DNA of 64,000 bases, from contig CANMXU010000003.1 of the NCBI GenBank assembly GCA_947501935.1, positions 1 through 64,000 on the forward strand, in the 5' to 3' direction. The notes below the pieces were generated by a model, which was not told where the DNA came from, searched no databases, and saw only the letters and a list, made by a program, of their open reading frames with translations. This document shows positions 57,638 through 64,000 of this stretch, one piece after another (positions within the stretch are counted from its first letter, which is position 1; every line of letters begins with the position of its first letter). Made by a program: the position numbers and the translations under genes. The stretch is from an uncultured Alteromonadaceae bacterium (lineage in GTDB: Bacteria > Pseudomonadota > Gammaproteobacteria > Enterobacterales > Alteromonadaceae).

Positions 57638-58186
57638 TTGGACGTTGGCGCTAAATTAAAGCTGGTTAGAACCTCCCATAAGCTTTCGCAACGAGAATTA
57701 GCGAAAAGAGCAGGCGTAACTAACAGTACAATTTCAATGATTGAAAAAAACAGTGTTAGCCCGTCTATTAGTTCATTGAAAAAAGTCCTCAATGGTATTC
57801 CTATTTCTTTGGTAGATTTTTTTGCTGAAGACAGCGAAAGTGAACAAATACAGCAAATTGTATATTCACCAGAAGAGCTTATGGACATAGGCTCTGGCGA
57901 TGTGCACATGAACTTGGTGGGCAAAGCCTTTCCTCGCCGCCAAATGACATTTTTAGTAGAAACCTACCCGCCAAATGCTGATACCGGCACGGAAATGTTA
58001 GAAAATGACGCGGAAGAAGGTGGTTATATTCTTGAAGGAAAAATAGAGCTTACCGTCGGTAATGAAGTCTTTACCCTAAAAGCCAACGACAGTTATTATT
58101 TTGACAATAATAAACCACACCGTTTTCGAAACCCTTTTAACAAGGTCTGTAAAATAGTCAGCGCAACTACGCCAGCTAATTTTTAA
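57638..58186 (+). CDS. XRE-cupin transcriptional regulator, PuuR-like
   Basis: 182 residues from the TTG at 57638, which has AAGGA seven bases upstream; earlier ATG codons at 57563 and 57578 would add residues that the family lacks. The helix-turn-helix is KLSQRELAKRAGVTNSTISM, with VSPSISSLKKVLNGI after it. The C-terminal cupin has EEGGYILEGKIELTVGN and NKPHRFRNP. It aligns well to E. coli PuuR (LTNSAISTIEQDKVSPAIST). PuuR represses putrescine-catabolic genes and is released by putrescine. Confidence 0.88.
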   Translation: MDVGAKLKLVRTSHKLSQRELAKRAGVTNSTISMIEKNSVSPSISSLKKVLNGIPISLVDFFAEDSESEQIQQIVYSPEELMDIGSGDVHMNLVGKAFPRRQMTFLVETYPPNADTGTEMLENDAEEGGYILEGKIELTVGNEVFTLKANDSYYFDNNKPHRFRNPFNKVCKIVSATTPANF

Positions 58187-58205
58187 GCCTTTAATAACTG
58201 ACATT

Positions 58206-58232
58206 AAAAAGCACTCTTATGAGTGCTTTTTT
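58206..58232 (+). terminator. intrinsic terminator after the PuuR-like gene
   Basis: AAAAAGCACTC-TTAT-GAGTGCTTTTTT: an 11-bp stem including the A/T pairs, with a T run. It also faces the end of the minus-strand RND operon and may serve both. Confidence 0.9.
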
Positions 58233-58263
58233 GCTTTTCAGAATAAGAAGGTGTTGAATATAA

Positions 58264-61200
58264 TTAACCCGGTATCGCGGTGTTATGTTCTTTTTGGTCA
58301 AATAAATCACTGAGGCGAGTGATCACCATATAATTTACCGGCACCATGATCAGGGTAATAAAGGTAGCAAATAAAATACCAAAACCTAACGATACAGCCA
58401 TCGGAATAAGAAATTGCGCTTGAGTTGATTGTTCAAATAGCAACGGCATTAAACCAAAGAAAGTGGTTAAGCTGGTTAACATTACCGGTCGGAAACGGGC
58501 GGCGCCAGCGGTTAAAACAGACTCTAATAATGGGTAGCCCTGCTCGCGCTTTTTATTAATATAGTCAACTAAAACTAACGAGTCGTTCACTACTACGCCT
58601 AACAACGCCATCATGCCTAATAAGCTCATAATGGTTAATTCCATCGCCATAACCCAATGACCCATTACTGCGCCGATCATACCAAAGGGAATAACGCTCA
58701 TCACGATAAGTGGTTGTAGGTATGACTTAAACGGAATAGCTAATAGCGCGTATATAACAAAGAACACTAGTAATAATGACCATGCTAATGAACTGAACGA
58801 CTCACGCTGTTCTTTAGCTTCACCTTCCAGCGAATGTTTTACGCCTGGATATTGCTCAATTAATTGGTCTAAATAGTTTTTTAAATCTGCTTGTAAGACC
58901 GTCATATTGGTGGCATTTTTATCAACGTCAGCCGTTATATTTACTGTGCGGTAGCGATCAATGCGATTAATAGTGGCCGGACTTTGTCCCGGTACTAAGC
59001 GAGCAACATGAGCTAACGGCACATTACCACCAGCAGGAGTCGTAATAAGCATATCGGTTAAATCGGTTATCGCACTGCGCTCAGCAAGCGGCAGCCGCAC
59101 CATTACTCGAACATCATCACGACCACGTTGAATGCGTTGTACTTCAGAGCCAAAAAAAGCATTTCTTACTTGTTTGGAAATACTCACTCGGGTTAACCCT
59201 AAAGCTCGGCCTTGCTCGGTTAGCTCAATTTGCAATTCTTGTTTACCGTCAGACAAGCTGTCGCCAATATCAAATACCGCCGGATAAGTTTTCAAACGTT
59301 CAGTTATTTTCCCCGCTATTTCTTCTAAAAGCCCTAAATCATTGGCACTTAGTTGAATATCTATAGGGTCTGAAGTACGACCAATTTCAGCACGATAAGT
59401 TAAACTTTCTGCGCCGGGGATCACGCCAATACTTGCTCGCAGCTCATTAACTAGCTCACCAGAGGTTACTGCGATACGGCGCTCACTCGCTGGGGTTATT
59501 TCAAAACGTATGCCGCCGTAATGTGAAACACCACCGCGACCACCAGTTACCGATAAAATATGAATGATGACGCTGTCGCCATTATCGTCTCGATACTTTT
59601 CTTGTAGCTCAAAGGCCTTGTCCGTCATTTTAGTGACGTATTTATTAGTAATTTCAAACGGTGTGCCTGTGGGAAGTACTAGGTTAGCACGCACTGTTTC
59701 ACTGGGTACTCGCGGAAAAAAGATAAACTTGGTCCAGCCGCTCATTACTAAGCTAATAATGACCACCAATACCCCGCAGAATATTGATAAGGTGGTAAGT
59801 TTATTTTTTAACGCGACAACTAATACCGGTTGATAATATTGCAATATGGCCCGTTCAAAACCATCGGCAAAACGCTGCTGAAAACGTTCGAATTTATTAC
59901 TGTCTTTTTTATGATGGCGCAGCTTAATATTTTTCAAATGCGACGGCAGCACAAATTTAGATTCGATTAATGAAAATAACAGTACAGGAATAACTACCAC
60001 CGGAATTTGCGCAAATAGGCTACTACGGCCACCTTCAATAAATGCTAACGGCATAAAAGCCGCTACGGTTGTTAAAATACCAAAGGTTACTGGCGTTGCT
60101 ACTTCTTGCGTGCCTTTAATTGCTGCCTCTTCACCTGACTCGGCATTGCGCAAATGGGAATAAATATTTTCGCCGGTAACAATGGCGTCATCAACGACAA
60201 TGCCCAGTACTAAAATAAAGCCGAACAAGCTCATAATATTAAGGGTTACGCCAAAAAATGGCATCACGAAAAAGGCGCCCATAAATGACACCGGAATGCC
60301 GATACATACCCATATAGCGATCGCTGGGCGTAAAAATAAGGTCAGCAAAACAAAAACTAAAAAGCCACCTTGCATGGCATTACTGGTTAAAGTTCCAATA
60401 CGGTTTTTAACTATTTGGGAGTCGTCATCCCAATAACTTAGCTCGTAGCCATGTGGCAAACTGTCTTGTCGTTCTTCGATATAATTTTTAACTTTGTCGG
60501 CAACATCAATAGCACTTTGTTGACCGATACGAAAAACATCAATAAAAGCCGCTGGTTTACCATTAAAACGGGTACGAACGGGAGTTTCTTCGAAACTGTC
60601 TTTAACATTAGCTATATCCGCCAAAGTTAAAATAGAACCGTCGGCCAAGGTTTTAATGGCAATTTCATTGTATTCATCTTTGCGGTAAGCCTGCCCTTTT
60701 GAGCGAATTAAGACATCGCCACCACGGGTGCGAATATTACCTGCAGAAGCGTCAAGGCTAGCACTAGCAATGGCGGTAGAAATTTGGTCAATCGTTAAAT
60801 TATACTGCTGTAACTTATTCTGTGAGATCTCAATAGCAATTTCATAGTCTCGAACACCACTAAGCTCTAACTGGGTTACGCCGGGAATTCTCAATAAGTC
60901 ATCACGTACCTGCTCAGCAAATTCACGAATTTCTTTTTCGCTGTAAATACCCGCAACAGTAACGGCGAGCACGTCATATTTACGCTGCGCTAAGGCAACA
61001 ATCGGTTTTTCAGCGTCAATAGGAAAAGTATTTATGGCATCAACACGATTTTTAATATCCGCGAGCATTTCCCGCGCATCGTATCTGTCTTCCACCTCAA
61101 TGGTAACTTGGGCTGAACCTTCAGTTGACTTACTAATAATGCGTTCAATGCCTTCTAGGTCTTGCACCGCTTCTTCAATACGAATGGCAACGCCCTGTTC

Positions 61201-61374
61201 AACATCTTCTGGGGTTGAACCGCGCAGCGTAACATTAACACTGACCTTGTCTACTTCAATACCAGGAAATACCTCTAAAGGAATTTGTGTGGTTAAGCTA
61301 AATAAACCAATAATCACAATGGTGATCATTAATAAATTTGCCGCTACATGATTGCGAGCGAACCAAGCGATCAT
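58264..61374 (-). CDS. RND efflux transporter, inner-membrane pump
   Basis: 1036 residues of the HAE/AcrB superfamily with 12 membrane helices. The proton-relay aspartate pair is in LGIVVDDAIVTGENI (TM4), and LGMMALLGVVVNDSLVLVDY is the matching TM10 region. It starts ARNHVAANLLMITIVIIGLF and has the G-T-x-D-like segments of porter domains. It overlaps the adaptor gene by four bases (ATGA). The drug or solute specificity cannot be read. Confidence 0.93.
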   Translation of the reverse strand: MIAWFARNHVAANLLMITIVIIGLFSLTTQIPLEVFPGIEVDKVSVNVTLRGSTPEDVEQGVAIRIEEAVQDLEGIERIISKSTEGSAQVTIEVEDRYDAREMLADIKNRVDAINTFPIDAEKPIVALAQRKYDVLAVTVAGIYSEKEIREFAEQVRDDLLRIPGVTQLELSGVRDYEIAIEISQNKLQQYNLTIDQISTAIASASLDASAGNIRTRGGDVLIRSKGQAYRKDEYNEIAIKTLADGSILTLADIANVKDSFEETPVRTRFNGKPAAFIDVFRIGQQSAIDVADKVKNYIEERQDSLPHGYELSYWDDDSQIVKNRIGTLTSNAMQGGFLVFVLLTLFLRPAIAIWVCIGIPVSFMGAFFVMPFFGVTLNIMSLFGFILVLGIVVDDAIVTGENIYSHLRNAESGEEAAIKGTQEVATPVTFGILTTVAAFMPLAFIEGGRSSLFAQIPVVVIPVLLFSLIESKFVLPSHLKNIKLRHHKKDSNKFERFQQRFADGFERAILQYYQPVLVVALKNKLTTLSIFCGVLVVIISLVMSGWTKFIFFPRVPSETVRANLVLPTGTPFEITNKYVTKMTDKAFELQEKYRDDNGDSVIIHILSVTGGRGGVSHYGGIRFEITPASERRIAVTSGELVNELRASIGVIPGAESLTYRAEIGRTSDPIDIQLSANDLGLLEEIAGKITERLKTYPAVFDIGDSLSDGKQELQIELTEQGRALGLTRVSISKQVRNAFFGSEVQRIQRGRDDVRVMVRLPLAERSAITDLTDMLITTPAGGNVPLAHVARLVPGQSPATINRIDRYRTVNITADVDKNATNMTVLQADLKNYLDQLIEQYPGVKHSLEGEAKEQRESFSSLAWSLLLVFFVIYALLAIPFKSYLQPLIVMSVIPFGMIGAVMGHWVMAMELTIMSLLGMMALLGVVVNDSLVLVDYINKKREQGYPLLESVLTAGAARFRPVMLTSLTTFFGLMPLLFEQSTQAQFLIPMAVSLGFGILFATFITLIMVPVNYMVITRLSDLFDQKEHNTAIPG

Positions 61375-62612
61375 AGCTTAGCTCCTTGGGCATCAGCTGC
61401 TTTAGCGTTTCTCTTGGCTTTACTTTTGTCACGAGGCGTTGACTTGGTTGGCGCTTGACCGGCAATAGCAACTCGGGTACCTGAACTTACCTGACCAAGC
61501 GAGGTTAATACTAATTGACTGCCATTTACTAAACCTGATGAAATAATGGCTTGTTGATTGTTTTGCCAGCGAATTTCAACTGCTTGTCGTTTAAGTAAAT
61601 TGTCTTCAACCAAATAAACATAACTACCTTGATAAATGGCACTATTGGGAATAACAATCACATCTTGAAGGTGCTTTCCTGCAATAGTTGCGGTCATGTA
61701 TTGGCCAATTTTAACCGGCGCAGAATGTTCAGCAGTAATGTCAAACGGGTCATCTATTTGCGCAACAATATAGAGCTGCTGCGAATCACTATCAATGGCG
61801 CCTTCAGTTCTAATAATTTGCCCTTGCCACTGCTGTTTACCAATAAGTGTTGAACTTAAACGCACCGCCGCACCTTGCTCGACAACGTTATTATTTCGAA
61901 ACTCTTCCGGTAAGTTAATCAAACCTAAATCTTTGTTTTTTATTGGTAACCTTATTTCTACATTATCAATAGCATAAATATCAGCTAATTGACTATTAGC
62001 CGAAACCACTTGGCCAAAATCAACATTTTGCTTCAATATTCGGCCATTATACGGCGCGATAATTTGACTACGTTCTAAGGCTAAATCAGCTTTTTGTAAT
62101 TGGGCTTGCGCCGATAATACTTGCGCTTTAGCAGCTGCAAGTTGTGGTTCACGTAATACTAATGCAGACGGTTGTGCGCCATTACCTAAACGCTGCCAAT
62201 CAGCTAAGGCTTGTTCAACACGGGCTTGTTCTTCAAGTAATAATTGCTTTGCCGACAATAAACTCGCTTGGGCAATTTTTTGCTCAGCCAAGTAGTCTCT
62301 ATTATCAAGCTCAATTAAAACTTCGCCTTTATCAAAAAAACCACCTTCACGAAAGCTAGGGCTAACCTTGATTATTTGTCCTGGTACTTGTGCCACTAAC
62401 GCACTTTGAGTACGGGGCTGAACCGTGCCAAAACTTTCAATATCAACCTGAAAATTTTGTGATTGTATGCGAGTAATTTCTACCGTCATTTGCGCATTTT
62501 TATTAGCGCGGCCACGATCACTTTTGGGCGGGTTGTTATTGATAAAAATAGCCAAGAAAATGGTGGCGGCTATGATGATAACGGAAACTGTGTATTTATT
62601 ATATTTACGCAT
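61371..62612 (-). CDS. RND efflux periplasmic adaptor (membrane-fusion protein)
   Basis: 413 residues. An N-terminal anchor (YTVSVIIIAATIFLAIFI) precedes the lipoyl-like half-motifs VQPRTQSALVAQVPGQIIKV and APYNGRILKQNVDFGQVV, then a helical hairpin (about 110-175) and beta-barrel domains. The tail is lysine- and alanine-rich. It links the inner-membrane pump to the outer-membrane channel of the same operon. Confidence 0.92.
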   Translation of the reverse strand: MRKYNKYTVSVIIIAATIFLAIFINNNPPKSDRGRANKNAQMTVEITRIQSQNFQVDIESFGTVQPRTQSALVAQVPGQIIKVSPSFREGGFFDKGEVLIELDNRDYLAEQKIAQASLLSAKQLLLEEQARVEQALADWQRLGNGAQPSALVLREPQLAAAKAQVLSAQAQLQKADLALERSQIIAPYNGRILKQNVDFGQVVSANSQLADIYAIDNVEIRLPIKNKDLGLINLPEEFRNNNVVEQGAAVRLSSTLIGKQQWQGQIIRTEGAIDSDSQQLYIVAQIDDPFDITAEHSAPVKIGQYMTATIAGKHLQDVIVIPNSAIYQGSYVYLVEDNLLKRQAVEIRWQNNQQAIISSGLVNGSQLVLTSLGQVSSGTRVAIAGQAPTKSTPRDKSKAKRNAKAADAQGAKL

Positions 62613-62614
62613 TT

Positions 62615-64000
62615 TTATTCTGCCGTGGCATTGTTTATGGGCGTGGAAAACTCGCCACCTAAGGCGACATGTAGGTTAATTCGGTTACTGATCAGCTGTT
62701 TTTTAATTTGGATAACCGAGCTTTGCGCATCAAAGGCTCGGCTTTGCGCGTCGAGCACGGTGGTGTAGTCAACCAAACCAGCTAAATAATTTTCGAACGA
62801 TAAGGTTTGCGCCGCGAGTGCATTTTCTTCTGCGGTTAACATCATGTTATAACGCTCTTTTAAACTTTGCTCTTCACTTAAGCCATTTTCTACCCTTAAA
62901 AAGGCATCATAAAGGGTAGTTAAATATTGCTGCTCACTTTGCTTTAACTGCAAACGAGCTTTTTCTTCATTTGCTTTAAGTGCTCCGGCATTAAATAGCG
63001 GCATGGCTAAGTTGCCAAGCAATGACCAACCTATAGATGAAGCTGATAATAGCTGCTCTAATTGCTCAGAATTATTACCTACTGACGCCGTTAAGCTAAT
63101 ACTAGGAAAGCGTTGTTTATGGGCATAAGCCAACCCTGCGTCTTGAGCAAGTAAACGATACCAGCTCGCCATTAACTCAGGCTTTCGGGTGATAAGTTCA
63201 GACGGCATGCCTTGGGGGATTTCAGAGTTTAATAAAGGTAATGGCGCGTCAACATCAAGTATACCTTGCGGATATTGGCCAACTAAAAGCTCTAGTTTTC
63301 TTATCGCATTGATTAGGGTGTTTTTTTGTTCAGAGGTTCGTGATAGTTCGCTATTAACTTCATTACGGGTTAAATAAACATCTAAAGCGCTATTTAAGCC
63401 ACGTTGATAACCTGATTGAATAATATCTAAATTTTGCTGGGTATTTTCACTACGTTGCTGATAAAGCGCCAATAAATGTTTTGCTTCAATTACTCCAAAC
63501 CAAGCACTTACCACATCAGCGACTAATTGCTGTTTAGTTTGCTCGAAATTCGCCTGTTCAGCAATTAGCTCTAAGTTGGCTTGGCGTTGTTGATCAGAAA
63601 GCTTCCCCCATAAATCGAGCTCGTAGGTTAAGTTTAAATCGATTGAAGCATTGTTGCTATAGGTTGCAGCTGAGTCGGTATTAGCATTTTTACGACGATT
63701 GGCACTACTCGATAAGTCTAAAGATGGCCATAGTGCACTACCGGCAACTACTAAACTTTGTCGTTTAATTTCAACCGACAGTGCCTGCTGTTTTAAAGCA
63801 AAATTATTATTTAAAGCAAGCTCAACTAATTGTTGAATTTGTGCATTGGGGATTTCATTTAACCAGCCGCTGGTTACTGCAATATTTTCGGATGTTTTCT
63901 GCTCAAGATTCTGCCAATTTTCTGGAACATTGTAGTCACGGATCTTTAAATCAGCTTCTTGAACGCTATAACACCCGCTTAGTAAAAATCCGCAGCAAAG
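62615..64000 (-). CDS. outer-membrane efflux lipoprotein, TolC/NodT family (partial)
   Basis: The frame continues to the window edge, so the N terminus is cut off. About 461 codons are visible. The first ones read LCCGFLLSGC, a lipobox, so the mature protein begins near the edge. The OEP repeat pattern is clear: LDLNLTYELDLWGKL-type segments, then LLALYQQRSENTQQNLDIIQ and LLGNLAMPLFNAGAL. It ends two bases before the adaptor gene and completes the tripartite pump. An internal ATG at 63514 is not the start. Confidence 0.9.
   Translation of the reverse strand, partial: LCCGFLLSGCYSVQEADLKIRDYNVPENWQNLEQKTSENIAVTSGWLNEIPNAQIQQLVELALNNNFALKQQALSVEIKRQSLVVAGSALWPSLDLSSSANRRKNANTDSAATYSNNASIDLNLTYELDLWGKLSDQQRQANLELIAEQANFEQTKQQLVADVVSAWFGVIEAKHLLALYQQRSENTQQNLDIIQSGYQRGLNSALDVYLTRNEVNSELSRTSEQKNTLINAIRKLELLVGQYPQGILDVDAPLPLLNSEIPQGMPSELITRKPELMASWYRLLAQDAGLAYAHKQRFPSISLTASVGNNSEQLEQLLSASSIGWSLLGNLAMPLFNAGALKANEEKARLQLKQSEQQYLTTLYDAFLRVENGLSEEQSLKERYNMMLTAEENALAAQTLSFENYLAGLVDYTTVLDAQSRAFDAQSSVIQIKKQLISNRINLHVALGGEFSTPINNATAE

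Overview
The window is about 64 kb of an AT-rich bacterial chromosome. It most resembles a marine gammaproteobacterium of the Alteromonadales, with Colwelliaceae (Colwellia/Thalassotalea type) as my best guess. This rests on an EngB very close to the enterobacterial protein, an ArfA, a fused ThiD-ThiE, a TonB receptor next to a tryptophan-halogenase-like protein, and a REP-type tyrosine transposase remnant. No rRNA, tRNA, CRISPR array or complete insertion sequence was seen. The assignment is inference; no search was run.

Layout: 1-230 is a 100-bp tandem repeat. 249-3580 holds a signalling pair, an HDOD-GAF protein and a Cache chemoreceptor. 3581-6108 is a repeat-rich stretch with a periplasmic binding protein, a TPR protein, several copies of a REP/MITE-like repeat and a 33-codon stump of the transposase that probably moved it. 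6295-12289 is a TPP-riboswitch-controlled thiamine operon, thiC-thiO-thiS-thiG-thiDE. 12361-16619 encodes a LetA/LetB (PqiA/MCE) lipid-transport system with a split LetA and eight MCE repeats. A three-haem cytochrome c follows. 18415-22497 is focA-pflB-pflA for anaerobic pyruvate/formate metabolism, then engB.

24411-29581 is the most unusual accessory operon: two proteins that look HEPN-like and two HExxH metallopeptidases, one of them an integral membrane M48 protein with a helical-repeat tail. It is followed by a truncated gene and a small membrane protein, then a eukaryote-type glutathione synthetase (30830-32317). 32444-35988 holds an ArsP-like permease with a divergent ArsR regulator and duplicated operator-like sites, then arfA and an ACR3 arsenite exporter. 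36100-37968 encodes a tandem nitrilase-fold protein in which both halves seem to have lost the catalytic cysteine.

38224-47524 is mostly ordinary: a sugar dehydrogenase, a methyltransferase, a DUF1294 protein with a truncated partner gene, a lipase-like hydrolase, a divergent HemF homologue, small regulators, a membrane-anchored lipoyl-domain protein, a cupin, and an SDR/LysR pair. 47568-52266 is a TonB receptor and halogenase-like pair behind two identical LacI-like operators. The right end carries DUF3422, an SMR transporter, an amine/polyamine-type locus (amidohydrolase, FAD oxidoreductase, PuuR-like regulator) and a three-gene RND efflux operon whose outer-membrane gene runs off the window edge.
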